From positions 37,865,526-37,929,525 of the forward strand of contig CM060462.1 of NCBI GenBank assembly GCA_030544235.1: 64,000 nucleotides of DNA, read 5' to 3'. Origin of the DNA: Lepturacanthus savala. Taxonomy: Eukaryota; Chordata; Actinopteri; Scombriformes; Trichiuridae. Positions within the stretch are counted from its first letter, which is position 1. Every line of letters begins with the position of its first letter. Below are positions 42,780 to 55,072 of this stretch, one piece after another. The notes beneath the pieces were generated by a model, which did not search any database, was not told the origin of the DNA, and saw only the letters and a program-made list of their open reading frames with translations. Made by a program: the position numbers and the translations under genes.

Positions 42780-43560
42780 TGCAGGTCGGGTATGAATTAC
42801 CATTCTCCTCCTTCCCCTCTAGCTGTTGCTCATACTGAATGGTCAGAGTGGCTTGCCTGGCCTCATTTGCTGGTTAATTGCATTTTATAGTTGAGCTAAA
42901 GACCTGTCATCTGTTTCTGTGGTTTCATTTATCTTATAAATAACCTAAAGAGGTGGGTTAAAGTACCTGTGCAGTCCAAATAAGCTCCTACGCTGAATTT
43001 CTTTTCTTTTTTCTTTTTTTTCCTCGCAGCCTTTATTGCAGATATCGCTTTTTCACACCCTATTTCATGCTCATGATGAGACAGAATTAAATTCTGGGGA
43101 ATTAATATTAGGGGAAACACAATGTGAACAAAGGGCACATTCAGGTGGAATTCCAGCGATCAATTAAAGCAAATCCTCACAGCTCAGTCCAAGTGGATTT
43201 TATCCTAATTTTTTAAAGCTGTAAATTAATTAATAATCATCTAAAAAGAACAAAAAAAATCAAAAATATCTCCGCTGCTACAGCTTACAACATTGTGTTT
43301 GTGCTGTGTTTTTTCCTCTTGGAGGTGGCGTGTATTCCCACTGTGAACGGTGTCCCCATTCCTTGTAATTATGCAAATGACACATTAATGAGGTGTAATT
43401 GTGAATTCATAAAACAGCAGGGATAAACTGTATAAAGATGCCACGTCTTAATAGGGGTAGTGGGAAGCTTCATCATTGAAAGGCTGAATCCGCTAATTGT
43501 TTACCCACCACTGCTACTTTAAGTAGCACATATTCATTTTTAGGGGCATGAAAGTCTAGT
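42780..43560. promoter_or_regulatory. Candidate conserved noncoding element with POU/homeodomain cluster
   Basis: The densest patch is 43360-43415: TGTAATT, then the exact octamer ATGCAAAT at 43371-43378, CATTAATGA and GTGTAATTGTGAATTC. 42820-42900 (GAATGGTCAGAGTGGC, CATTTGCTGGTTAATTGC) is similar in character. No repeats and no supported frames. Conservation is inferred. Confidence 0.45.
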
Positions 43561-45093
43561 TATGAGTGTTTATACTATTTAATGAATGGTGTTGGCTGTT
43601 TATCGTGTCAAGGAACATTTACTACACCAACTATACGTTTAAAACGACGCCGGGAGCAAAAAAAAAAGGCTCAACTATTTAGCCCCGACTCCGTTTCTTC
43701 TGCGCTTTGCATGTGAGATAATTAGTGCTTTGCATTAGTCGCCGTCTGTGCTCCTTCACAGTTAGTGAGTCAGCTGTTTCACACCCTGGAACATTATTTA
43801 AATGCATCTTGTAGTTGGAGGAGAAAAAAAAATAAAAGCTGTGGAAAATATTCTTTGAGTGTTTTGAATTTAAACGGAGACAAGGTTTTAAAGACTTGTC
43901 ATTTGCATTTAAGTCAACCATAAAATAGGTTTGTTTAGGTGTCCGCTTCCTCAGATCCTGGTTTTTCCCACTCGCTGCCACGTTTAATGTATTTTCTGAT
44001 GATATAAAAACGTATTTATGAGAAGGAGATTATCTCCTGAAGCCCCTGGAAACTTAACATCTTAAGTAATTCTCTGCAACATTGTGTATTCGCGACTGAA
44101 GATGAAATAATCAAAGTAAAAAAAGGGAAATATTTAGGTGTTGCTTATTAAAGAGGACTTATTCCAGGTTTTTAATCTGGGGTTTTACTGGAATATCTTT
44201 GCATAATGGACAGTTAATATTTATCTTTCCACAGCTCAGGCTGTTTTTAGCGATTTCCACTCGCTTTTTGTCTCTTGCAGACAAACAGTGGACGCTGGTT
44301 TATCCCGTCATCAGCTACAGTTATATCGTCTTGACCAGTGTAAATCAAACTAAACTGCAGCTGAAGTGATGAGAATCAATTCTAAAACTTGTAATTCTGA
44401 ATATTTCTCACATTAACAATCTTCAGGATGCTCCATATATGCTTCTCTAAACAAAACAATTCCCCTCAAACAATTAAACCAAACAAAAAGATTCAGATCC
44501 TTCAATCACAAACTATTTCATCCCAATTTTAAAACGACTCGTTTCCAATATATGGAATTCACTTCCTGCCCACCTAAATGACAGAAAAACATCATCAGTC
44601 CATATTAATTTCATGCAACATCAAATATAAAATAGGTTAAAGAATGAGGGATATTTTTCTGTGTTTATGTGTTTTTTTCTGGGATTTTCCAACTTTTCTT
44701 TACTAATTAAATTATTTCTGAAGTCACTTTAATGCAATTTTACCTAATAGTTAAAAACGCTGCAGAAACAACACGGGGAATTAATTTGCTCGAATCTAAA
44801 TTAATCTAAATAATTTGACTATAATTTATAATTTGAGTTAATAAGTAACTTACAAAGTAGTGTATTGTCTATTCTTGTCTTGTAAAAAGAATGCAACCTG
44901 GACAAAAGGGGTTAAAAGGCCTGCAGCCTGGGTCAAAGGTCAAAGCCATGTTGTACTTTCTTTAAATTGCTGACCAGAGGAGGAATGGAGCTAAAAAAAA
45001 GTCTATAAAGATGTTTGGGATGAATAAGATGCAGCATTAATAAAACTCTTTATGCAAATACAGTCACGTCAGGTGGTGACTTCTTTCCCTCTG
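43561..45093. other. Noncoding DNA
   Basis: 43660-44000 is GC-balanced with a weak 100-residue minus frame (43679-43981) lacking motifs. 44390-44620 resembles decayed dispersed sequence. Nothing is firmly supported. Confidence 0.35.
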
Positions 45094-45840
45094 TTTCAAC
45101 AGGACTGGCAACTTTAAACTTTTTAGCTAAATCAGCCGATGAAATAGTGCGAAAACCCACAATTTCCCAGAAGACCTCAGTGATGTCAAAGGTCATCCAA
45201 ACTCGTTCGGAAGAGACAAACAAACGGGATCATTTTTAGCCCAAAATGTCTGAATATCATAGTTTCTGACCTGCTGAACTCACCTTAGTTACGTGTATTT
45301 TTCCCGTTTTGTAGCATTTTAATGTCTGTTATAGTCGTCACTTGCACAAATCTTAAATTAAAATAAACAAAAACCTATTTATCCCATGTACAGTTTTATG
45401 TTTTGGAGGATAATTCTAGAGATTCTCTTGTTTCAACAGGACTGGGAACTTCAAATTTGAAAATTTTAGTCTGAAAACGTCTACAAAAAGCCATAAATTC
45501 CCAGGAGACCTCTGCGATGTCAAAGGTCATTCAAACTCGTTTGGAAGAGACAAACAGGATCATTTTTAGCCCAAAAATGTCTCAATATCACAGTTTCTGG
45601 CTGAACTCACCTTAGTTACGTGGCCTTATTTTTTTCATGGATATAAATATATCAGTTGAGTCACTAACAATCATGTTATTTATCTATTTTATCCAGTTTT
45701 ATACTGTTTTCTTTGCAGAAAATAACATTTAAATGGCCGTTATAGTTGCTGCTTCTTTTTATCTCTAATCATTTTATCTATTTATCTCTATATATTTATG
45801 TACAAATTTCTTTTTTGGGGGATTATTCTAGAGACTTGAT
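45094..45840 (+). repeat. Tandem duplication, 337-bp offset at start
   Basis: Unit 1 starts TTTCAACAGGACTGGCAACTT at 45094 and unit 2 TTTCAACAGGACTGGGAACTT at 45431. Both continue AGACCTC, GATGTCAAAGGTCAT, CAAACTCGTT, GGAAGAGACAAAC, GGATCATTTTTAGCCC, AACTCACCTTAGTTACGTG and GTTATAG, and end TAATTCTAGAGA / TTATTCTAGAGA. Unit 2 is longer by small insertions. They are noncoding. Confidence 0.85.
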
Positions 45841-45985
45841 TAACTCTTTCATGCATAGACGTCACTACAGTTTACAGCTATTTAAAGTTTTATTTCAGCT
45901 TCTACCTTCTATAACAAGTAATGTTGCACCGATTAATCGTCTTCCGATCATGATCGGCCGATATTGCCTAAAAATAGCCTTGTAG

Positions 45986-46210
45986 CTGCTACTAGTTAGC
46001 ATCACTGCCTACCAACCAGGAGCTACTACTAGTTAGCATCGGCACCTACTCATCACTAGTTAGCATTACTAACTGGTAGCTGCTACTAGTTAGCATCACT
46101 GCCTACCAACCAGGAGCTATTACTAGTAAGCATTCCCACCTACCAACCACTAGCTGCTACTAGTTAGCATCACAGCCTATTAACCAGTAGCTACTACTCT
46201 AACGCCACAG
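45986..46210 (+). repeat. 37-bp minisatellite, short array
   Basis: Degenerate units of GCTGCTACTAGTTAGCATCA followed by CTGCCTACCAACCAGGA. About six units. The same unit and strand recur at 48.71-49.28 kb. 45900-45985 before it (TTGCACCGATTAATCG, GATCATGATCGGCCGAT) is a palindrome-rich dispersed repeat piece. Confidence 0.85.
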
Positions 46211-48034
46211 TAGTAGCTTCTATGTAAGAAGCTACTACCAGTAGCCAGTAGAAGGCACAATAACCCTAACCTGATAAAAAAGCTGATCACGTGATGTAAA
46301 TCATTAGCGTCCACTTTCAAACTGATACACGTGCTATAAAACAATAGGTGCATCCAGGGAAAATCTCTCATTTTCGACCAATCCTAATAATCCTCTGCTT
46401 CAGTTTTACAGCGCGTAGCGAGTGAGGGGGCGTGTCCTAGAAGAAGTGTTTTCTGCCTGGCAACAGCGACGCCATTGGCTGCATTGTAATTATTTGTAAT
46501 TATTGCCAGCCCTGGCTTCTTATTGGCCCAGATGGCAGTTTCTGTTTCTGTACTTTTTAAAATATAGTTAAATAATTGACAAATATATATATATATATTA
46601 TAAGAATAAAGATATATTGTCACAACACTGTCTGTATGAGTAACATTTCCATTTTATTCTAAGTATAAAAACAACAGTCATAGACTTAAAGGCTTCAATA
46701 GATTAAAGAATTATTGACAAATTAGTGAGGGAAAAACGCTGATTTTTCAGGCCAAATGCAAAAAAAATCAGTTAAACTCCAGCACAAAAGAAAGTTTAGT
46801 TTGTAGATGGTTGTTAGTATTCACACGCTGTCCTAACGGCGGCCATGAATCTGCTGGAAAACACACAGCCCGTCGCTTCTCTTTGCTGGAACAAGTTACT
46901 CTGAAGGTGTCAAACGCGCTGAGTTAGAGAGTGGCGGAGGCGGTGCGCTTTTGCATTCGTGACACATACAAATGTCTGGAATAAACTGCACATGTCAGGG
47001 CTTTAATTAGTTTCAACACTAAATCGATCGGGGCTGATTAATAAGACAGGGGCCGGTTGCGGAGGTTGAAGCAGGTTACCGAAACAAGAGAGCTTGCTTA
47101 AGGAGAAAAACTAATTGTATGAATTATTGAGCAAGCTGTCCATTCTGAGCAATGATGCAATCATTTTATTTTGGTGGGGAAAGAAAATACAAGTGAGTAA
47201 ATGCATTGTAGCTACTGGACCTAAAATACCTTTGATTTACAGTATGAGAAGTGTGTTTGTTTATGACTACACACTGTCATAATGAGGCTGGGACGGGAAA
47301 TTCTTATTTAATTCACTCATGAAATCATTATGTTGTTGTTTTCTATGTCTGGACTGTTCATCACTAGTATAAAAACGTAAACTGAACTGATAATTTACTC
47401 ATTAAATAGTTGCTGAAGACAATTTGATGTGATATTTGAATCGTATAGGTAAAACAACATAGGACACCAGACACTTATACAAGATGCTGCTTTTAATTTA
47501 ATTTATTTAATCATTTATGGCCTTTTAAACATTGGAATTTATGGCATTACTTTGCTATGTGATGAATAAATATTTCAACAAAGAAAATAATGAAAAATTG
47601 AAGCTTTTCTGTTTTAAACGAGTTTATGTAACATAATAATGTAATTACAAACCATAACATAATAAAATATTTATTTATCTATTTAAAATGTATATCACCT
47701 GAACTGATAAGGTAATAACTTCAGTTATATAGTAATAACCAGCTGATAATGTAATAAGATATTCCATTATCGTTTAGCCCTTTTATTATATTAGCCTATT
47801 ACATTTTAAATAGGGCACTCTTATTTACGAGTTGTACCTGAATGCACCATGCAGGTTTTTTTTACATTTCATGTTCACTGCAGTTAAATAAAGACTTTTT
47901 TTTATTTTGAACCTTATTTTAAAGGATTTTCTCCCCAAAAAACTAGCAAACATAAAACCAAAATCTGCTGGGATTTTCTCTGCAGCTGTGACACATTTGA
48001 TGTCAAACCTGTCACATTTATGCTGTTTTTAAAG
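46211..48034. other. Noncoding DNA with a CNE-like patch at about 46820-47180
   Basis: 46820-47180 is unrepeated and GC-balanced (GTGGCGGAGGCGGTGCGC, GGGCTTTAATTAGTTTCAACAC, AAACTAATTGTATGAATTATTGAGCAAG). The remainder is AT-rich. No gene is supported. Confidence 0.35.
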
Positions 48035-48345
48035 CTGTTAACCACTAAAGCCCCAGGCCTATTTTCAGTTTTCCTGCTCTAAATGATAATAAATCTGGAA
48101 TAACTCTACAACCACAAAAGTTATTGTACTTAAACCTGGAATCACAAGAAATCTACAACATGAGGTGACTACAGAAGAGTCCGAATCAATGTATGTTGCT
48201 GTTATACATGTCATATATATAGATATACATGTATAAATATTGTGTTTTACTACAGATAAAAATATACTTTATTGTTGGAGCTGAGGTTTTCTGCTGTGAT
48301 TTATGAATAAAACTCAGTGCTGCTGCAGTATCAGAGGGTTTTTGG
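48035..48345 (+). repeat. Dispersed repeat family B, copy 3
   Basis: Begins TTAACCACTAAAGCCCCAGGCC and continues TTTTCCTGCTCTAAATGATAATAAATCTGG, CTACAACCACAAAAG, GAGGTGACTACAGAAGAGTCCGAATC and TTTATTGTTGGAGCTGAGG, ending at GAATAAAACTCAGTGCTGCTGC. The middle GGTCAAAGGTCAATT block is missing (internal deletion). Confidence 0.7.
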
Positions 48346-48712
48346 ATTTTAACAGGTTAAGTGTAGATGTGGATGATGCTGCTGCAGGTCAAAGGTCACG
48401 GTTGTTTGTGGGCAGCGAGGAGAAAATAGCACATCTGTTTGGGAAGAAATCAAAGAGAGACAGAAAGGGAGAGAGAAAAGGAAACAGTGCAGGGTGCAGA
48501 GCTCCAAAAAAACAACAACAAAAACCGATTTGTTTATTATGGCGTGCTGCCATGAATAAATGAATGCATGAGAAACGCTGCATACTTGGCTCCATATTGA
48601 GTGTCAAATTATTTTCCTTTGGTTGCTGCCACTGCCTCATTACAATAGAAGACACGAGCGGCTTCTCTCCATTTCTCTGTAAGCTGGAGAGTTATTGTCT
48701 GGTTTATGTAGC

Positions 48713-49275
48713 ATCAGCGCCTACTAAACACTAGCTGCTACTAGTTAGCATCACTGCCTACTAAACACTAGCTGCTACTAGTTAGCATCACTGCCTACTT
48801 CCCGGTAGCTACTACTAGTTAGTATCAGTGCATACTAACCAGTAGCTGCTACTAGTTAGCATCACTGCCTACCAACCAGGAGCTACTACTAGTTAGCATC
48901 GGCGCCTAGTCATCAGTAGCTGCTACCAGTTAGCATCACTGTCTACCAACCAGGAGCTACTACTAGTTAACATTGGCGCCTACTCATCAGTAGCTATTAC
49001 TAGTTAGCATTACTAACTGGTAGCTACTACTACTACTACTAGTTAGCATCACTGCCTACTTCCCAGTAGCTATTACTAGTTAGCATTCCCACCTACCAAC
49101 CACTAGCTACTACTACTTCACTTCATCACCACCTACTCATCAGTAGCTGCTTCTAGTTAGCATCACTGCCTACCAACCAGGAGCTACTACTAGTTAGCAT
49201 TAGCGCCTACTCATCAGTAGCTGCTACTAGTTAGCATCACTGTCTACTAACCAGTAGCTGCTACTAGTTAGCATC
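48713..49275 (+). repeat. 37-bp minisatellite, main array
   Basis: Consecutive units starting AGCTGCTACTAGTTAGCATC at 48733 and 48770 show the exact 37-bp period. About 15 degenerate units follow. Variable tails (CTAAACACT, TTCCCGGT, CTAACCAGT, CCAACCAGG, CTCATCAGT) recur in mixed order. They are noncoding. Confidence 0.9.
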
Positions 49276-49280
49276 ATTTG

Positions 49281-49372
49281 GCTGTACTGCAGCAGCCATA
49301 TTGGACGTACTACAGCAGCCATCTTGGAAGTACTACAGCAGCCATCTTGGATGTACTACAGCAGCCATCTTG
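49281..49372 (+). repeat. 23-bp tandem array of YY1-like motifs
   Basis: Four units of TACTACAGCAGCCATCTTGG with CCAT at 49296, 49319, 49342 and 49365, spaced exactly 23 bp. The first unit has CCATATTGG and the rest CCATCTTG. It directly follows the 37-bp array. GCCATCTT is the reverse complement of the AAGATGGC YY1 core. Confidence 0.85.
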
Positions 49373-49679
49373 CCCGTCCTTCGCATAACTGGTTTAGCTC
49401 TAAAATAGAGAATATCACACCTTTTGATATCAATCAAAATATCATATACATGCATGTAAATAGAAAAATCAAAAACCATCAATAATAAAATTAAAATCTT
49501 TTATTCCTCTCTTAATCTCAGCTGAAAAATATCGACGGATACAAAAACTGCATGCAATTTATTCTATTTGCACGTTTTTTCTACATTTGTTCCCTTTACC
49601 TTTGTCGAATGACATTTATTATTGACATTTACTTTCAGGTGATTATATGAAAAATGTTGGATACTGTATTCTACTCCTG

Positions 49680-50060
49680 TCGTTGAATCGTACACACACC
49701 GGCCCTTTAATTTGGCAAAGCATCAACCATCCCAGCTGACACATCATCACACTCCTGTAACCCACTAATTATATATCAGCTCCTGCACATTTATTTGAAA
49801 AAAACATGTCAGCCAGAAGAAATCTGTGAAATGAAGACGACCATTCATCTGGACGGAGAAAGGCGGTAGTTAGCGCCGCCGCCATCTTAATAGACTATTT
49901 GTCACACATACCAATCCAATTAATGGTTTGGTATTTATAATCAAAAAGACATATAATTAAGGCTGATTACTCATCTGTGATAAATCTATGAAAATGAATC
50001 CCTCATTCACGACGGATGATTTGACGGAAATCAGTTACTGGGAACTTTGGTATTACTTCC
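49680..50060. promoter_or_regulatory. Candidate conserved noncoding element
   Basis: GCGCCGCCGCCATCTTAATAG (another YY1-like site at about 49875), CAATCCAATTAATGGTTTGG, ATATAATTAAGGCTGATTACTC and AATGAATCCCTCATTC. Unrepeated and balanced in composition. Conservation is inferred. Confidence 0.42.
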
Positions 50061-50326
50061 TATGTGACTGGAGTCATAATGCCTTCTGCTTTTTTTTTTA
50101 ATATTAAACAGTTAAGTTGTTTTAAATCCAATTTATACAGTGCAGTTTATTTCCTGACTGTGAAAACCAGTCTCCAGAGGCTCTTAAACAGACAAGTTGA
50201 GTGTCTGCTGGATGGAAAAAACACCCAGACGTGCACATCTCTGGATATTCTCGAGAAGACTTTGAATACACCACATGTTTCAGGGCAGAAGAAGGGTCAC
50301 AGCTAGAATTTGTTCTTTTTTTTCTG

Positions 50327-50656
50327 CTACATACAAGTGGTTAAACACTTGAACCGCTCATGTCCAGCTCCTCCAGCAGGTCTTTGTTCATAATTCCTGC
50401 AGGAGAAAACACAATAACACATAAAAGCACCAGGTTTTATGCTGTAATATAATAGATCTCGTGTAATTAAAGGCCTGTGATGGACTACTGACCTACTCAA
50501 GATGCTTCTGTGACTGTCTTGTATGCATGATACACGTGGAATACATGAATATTTAAATGATTGCATGGATTCCTGGAGAGAAAGCAGCGCTGATCTATAT
50601 TTTATGTGATAGCATCGGCTGCCTCGGTTTGTTAGAAACGTCTGATAAAAGGCCAA
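50327..50656 (-). other. Weak 109-residue frame, probably not a gene
   Basis: The frame has no signal peptide, membrane segment or motif I recognise. Together with the weak + frame at 50064-50306 it is the only coding-like content between 50.0 and 50.7 kb. I list it only because of its length. Confidence 0.12.
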
Positions 50657-50789
50657 ACAGCTTTTACTCTCAGCTGTTTGTGTTGTACATCTGGTTTCAC
50701 ATTTGATTTTTTGCTTTTTTAACTTTCAGTGCAGAACTGTAGAAAATCACACTGTGGTATGTGATATACACGGGTATAATTTAATGTAA

Positions 50790-51372
50790 TTTACTATGAT
50801 ACAAGGAAGAGAATTTCTATAAATTAGAGAAATGTTAGGGATGACTCAAATTGTATGTAGGGGGGTAAATTTCTCTGTCTAATTTGCATATTATGACGTC
50901 ATATTGTGGGAGGATAAAAGAATATTCATGAAATTCCACATATTCTAACTCTCTGGATTAGATTAGATTAGATAATTATTGGAAAAATATAAATATCTAA
51001 ATTAAATATATAAAGATTATAATACATCGTAATAATAATAATAATATAGTGTTACCATAATTTTCTAGAAAGCTGTGATAGAAAATCTGTTTTTACAGTT
51101 ATGTGTGAAAAGGGGCTTTTATTTTGAAGGACTATGAGGTCACATGATCAGGATATCCTGTTTAACTGTTTTTTCTAATGTGGTAAAATAGGTTTGTTGT
51201 CATGTCAACAATATGCAAATATGGTAAATTCCTAGTATATACAACCTAAAGCAGTCCCATTGACTTATACAGCATGAGACTATGCAACTTGTTCTTATAT
51301 TTTTTCTAAATATATCTACTATTTAGGCCATTTTAAGTCATTTTAAGTAATATTTCTTGCAATAGAGGGATA
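50790..51372. mobile_element. Family A MITE copy plus shared flank
   Basis: 50790-50948 is the inverted match of 24499-24640, with TGACGTCA at 50894-50901 and ATTTGCAT at 50882-50889. Then CTAACTCTCTGG and the MITE core (GGGGCTTTTATTTTGAAGGAC at about 51112, CACATGATCAGGATATCC), octamer ATGCAAAT at 51213-51220, CCTAAAGCAGTCCCATTGACTTA, and terminus TTGCAATAGAGGG at about 51356-51370 followed by ATAA (decayed TTAA). Confidence 0.65.
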
Positions 51373-51419
51373 ACAAAACTGACTTCCATGTCAGCCAATC
51401 ACAGGCCAGCGTGCAGCAC

Positions 51420-52330
51420 CTTCCCACCAATGGCTGCACAGGTATGAAACACATTTTATTGATTCTACATAACAAATACACTGAAATGTGCTTGTTATAG
51501 CGGTGTCAGTATAAAAGGTGGTATAAGAGGTGTCAGTATAAAATATATGGAGTTTAGAAAAATCAAACCAAACATATTTACATGCAACACAGGATATTTT
51601 ATAAAGATACACAACATTTATCAATAAATATGAATGAGATCAAATTAAACCTGTGAATTCTTGACCATGAACTCATTGGATTTGTATTAAATTATAAGCA
51701 CTTAAGCCCCTATTATCAGTTTTCCTGCTATAACTGATAATACATGTGGAATATCTCTACAACCATGAAGGTTATTGGACTTAAATCTGGAATCACAATA
51801 AATCTCCAACATATACACATATACACATCAGAATCTATTTATGTTGCTGTTATAGACTAAATATAGTTATAATGTTGAAAAAAAATCTAAAATGATGTTT
51901 TACTACAGATAAAAATACTTTATTTGAAAAAACAAGACCAAACTCAGGAAAAAAAGACTTGTAGTAAGCTAAATGATCTGCAGTGATAAGAGGTCAAAGG
52001 TCAATTATTTGTCCATAAAATCCTATAAATCCACTGAGGATCATCCAGAACATGAAGAATATATTCTGTAAGATGTTTATTATAAAGGAGCCAATTAAAT
52101 AATCACACAAACAACTCAAATCTACATTAAATATCTGAATAGTCTCTACTACTGATGTTATATTAAACTATTGTCTTATTGTATTGATGATGTGGATATT
52201 GATGATATATATTGATGCTGTAACAGGAACATTGGGTTTTACTGCAGATAAAATACTTTATTTAGTGTTTTCTACTGTAATTTATAAATCAAAATACTTG
52301 AACCTGTAAGAAGATAATCATTAATATATT
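51420..52330 (+). repeat. Dispersed repeat family B, copy 4 (with upstream extension)
   Basis: The most complete copy. An upstream part (TTTATTGATTCTACATAACAAATACACTGAAATG, CAGTATAA) is shared only with 57.99-58.1 kb. It is followed by the standard series from TTTTCCTGCTATAACTGATAATACATGTGG to GATGTTATATTAAACTATTGTC at about 52175 and the TTTTCTACTGTAATTTATAAAT tail. Noncoding. Confidence 0.75.
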
Positions 52331-53224
52331 AACAGTGACCTTATATACAATCATTGACATTTTAATATATTTCATAACTTCGTTGTGATTGATGTGGTTG
52401 ATGCATAATTGCATGCAGGTCATTATTTTTTGGCCAAATTGAGATATTTGCATAACTTTTCTCTCCTGAATCTGCTGCATCAGCCTGTTTTTTCTGCCTC
52501 GGTGTCATTGATCAATCAAAAATGTGTTAGAATCCAAACACTAAGCGATATTTCTGCGGTTTTCTAGACTCTGGATGTAATTATCAACTTAAAATGACCT
52601 TTTTGCTTCAAAGTATAATAATAATAATTCACATTCACTAAAGGCAAAATGCCTCAGTCAAGTCATTTTGTGTGTATATTAACTATAGGTCTGTTTCTTT
52701 TTGCAGATTTAACACTTCTGGTTGAATAAAATAACACAAATTGAATAGAATAAATAGAATAGAATGAAGTTTATTGTCATTGTACATCGAATGTAGAATG
52801 AAACTGGAGCATGTCCCTGTTTCAGTGCAGTTCAAATATAAATTAAAGAAATATAATATAAGACTGAAAATAAGTATAAAAAAATATATTTAATTATTTA
52901 TTTTATTTTGCATGTGATTGTGAAAAATTGCATAAGGTTATAAAACAAAAGAAATAATAATAATAAATATTTAACATAAAAATAGTGTTTTTTTATTTGT
53001 ATTATTCAATATATGGAATTAAATAATTCATCATTAAGTTCAGAAAAGTTATGAGTTAAATACAGAAAATATTTAATATTTATTAATATTAATATTTAAT
53101 ATTTATAACAATTTTTTCTGTGTTTTATAGTTTTAAACAACTCAAAAATCTCATCTCTATGAACATATCTGCACAAAATTAGATCAATAATGTCATCTCT
53201 AATCTAATCTAAAATCAGAAAATA
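52331..53224. other. AT-rich DNA with one repeat relic
   Basis: 52750-52840 (AATAGAATGAAGTTTATTGTCATTGTAC) resembles a dispersed fish repeat end I remember. 52860-53110 is AT low-complexity. No gene. Confidence 0.4.
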
Positions 53225-53480
53225 GTCTAAAGTGCCCTTTAGGAGTCAAACCGTGTGCTAAAGTGCCCTCTACGAGCCATAGCATGCTGTAGTGTCCTCT
53301 TGGAAGACAAAGCATAGTAAAGTGCCCTCTAGGAGCACAAATGTGTGCTTTAATCTAATAAATATAAATAAATAAATAAAACTAATTTAATTTCCCTGAG
53401 GGATCAATAATGTACCTAATCTAATGTAATCTAGAATGTCCTCTAGGACCAAAAACACACACTAAAGTGCCCTCTAGGAG
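53225..53480 (-). repeat. 31-bp minisatellite, block 1 (minus orientation)
   Basis: About six separated units of AAAGTGCCCTCTAGGAG plus CACAAATGTGTGCT-type sequence, interrupted by TAATCTAATAAATAAATAAA and CCCTGAGGGATCAATAATG. Opposite in orientation to blocks 2 and 3. Confidence 0.8.
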
Positions 53481-54194
53481 GGCAAACATGCTTTATTCTA
53501 CAGGTATTATTACTACTCATGAACTTAAAATGACCTTTTTGCTTCCAGGTATGACAGATGTACTTAGATCATTTCATGTCTTCAGCCATAAACAGCAGCT
53601 AAAACATAATAATAGCAACGATATTTAAGTTAACAGGATCAGGAAGTAGAAATCACAGCTCAGACTGAGGGAAACCACAGAGATTCAGTCATTTTCTGTG
53701 CTTTTGTCACTGCGAGCGACTCATTGTCAACATAAAAGTATTGATTAATGCTGCTTTGAGGTTAAAGAAGATATTTATTTATTTTTAAAGATAGTATAAT
53801 AGTTGCAGCAGAATTCCACTTAAATGTCTGAACACTGTACGACCTTCAGAATCTTTTAATATGAAACTAATCCTCACGACTTCATTGGTATCAAATGCAG
53901 CAACAACATCACTCTTTTTTGTGTTTCTATTTAATTTTCCTTGCTTTATTCATCATTTCAGTAATTGAGTAATTTAATCGCAGTGATGCATTAAAGTCAT
54001 TTTTCTACAAGCACCTATTATACTAATGAACTTACAATGAGCAACAATTAGCTGCTGAACGCCAACATTTATAATACATGGAGCTGTCAAATTCACATTA
54101 TTCATTCAAGGTTTTTTCTTTTTTTAAAGGTTCATGATCGTTTATTTGTTTCCTGGTTTTCAGTTACCTACAGCAGAGCGATGCACACGTTGAC

Positions 54195-55072
54195 AAGGAA
54201 AGGTTTAGGCTTCTAGAGGGCACTTTTAGATTAGATCCGACCTGCGTACAGTTCCTCAGGTAATCACACAAACGTGTGATTAAAGCACACGCTTGTGCTC
54301 CTAGAGGGCACTTTAGCACACATTTTGGGTTCCAAAAGGGCACTTTAGCATGGGTTTTGGCTCCTAGAGGGCACTTTAGCACACGTTTTGACTCCTAAAG
54401 GGCACATTATCACACATTTTGGCTTCCAAAAGGGCACTTTAGCATGTATATTGGCTCCTAGGGGCACTTTAGCATGCTTTGTTTTCCAAGAGGGCACTAT
54501 AGCATGCTCTGGCTCCTAGAGAGGACACTTTAGCATACGTGTTTGCTTCTAGAGGGCACTTTAGCACGTGTTTTGTCTCCTAAAGGGCACATTAGCACAC
54601 ATTTTGGCTTCCAAAAGGGCACTTTAGCATGCATATTGGCTCCTAGATTGCACTATAGCATGCTTTGGCTCTAGAGAGGGCACTTTAGCACATGTTTTGG
54701 CTTCCAAAAGGGCACTTTAGACTGTGCCTTTGCTCCTCTGGGACACTCTAGCACATATATTGGCTATTATATATGTGAGGGCACTATAGCATGCTTTGGC
54801 TCCTAGAGGGCACTTTAGAACATGTTTTGGCTCCTAAAGGGCACATTAACACAGATGTTGGCTTCCAAAAGGAAACTTTAGAATGTGCTTTTGCTCCTAG
54901 GGGGCACTCTAGCACATATTTTGGCTATTAGAGGGCACTTTACTATGCTTTGTCTTCCAAGAGGGCACTACAGCATGCTTTGGCTCCTAGAGGGCACTTT
55001 AGAACATGTTTTGGCTCCTAAAGGGCACATCATCACACATTTTGATTTCTTAGAGGACACTTTAACACATGT
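54195..55072 (+). repeat. 31-bp minisatellite, block 2 (plus orientation)
   Basis: Roughly 25-28 degenerate units of CTCCTAGAGGGCACTTTAGC plus ACATGTTTTGG. Variants CTTCCAAAAGGGCAC and CTCCTAAAGGGCAC alternate with CTCCTAGAGGGCAC in loosely ordered triplets. Cys/Pro/Lys-rich frames across it (54164-54382, 54885-55082) are by-products of the repeat, not genes. Confidence 0.95.

Noticed and set aside
48713..49275. CRISPR-like or satellite with spacers
   Set aside because: The variable tails are only a few recurring variants of one 37-bp unit, i.e. a degenerate minisatellite.
50327..50656. 109-residue minus frame as a gene
   Set aside because: No recognisable feature, upstream signal or splice structure. 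Listed only as a weak frame.
54164..54382. Cys/Lys/Pro-rich frame with repeated LKCPLGA-like segments (also 54885-55082, 56206-56430, 57106-57297, 59903-60118)
   Set aside because: These are translations of the 31-bp minisatellite. 31 is not a multiple of three, so the peptide period is accidental and the frames drift.
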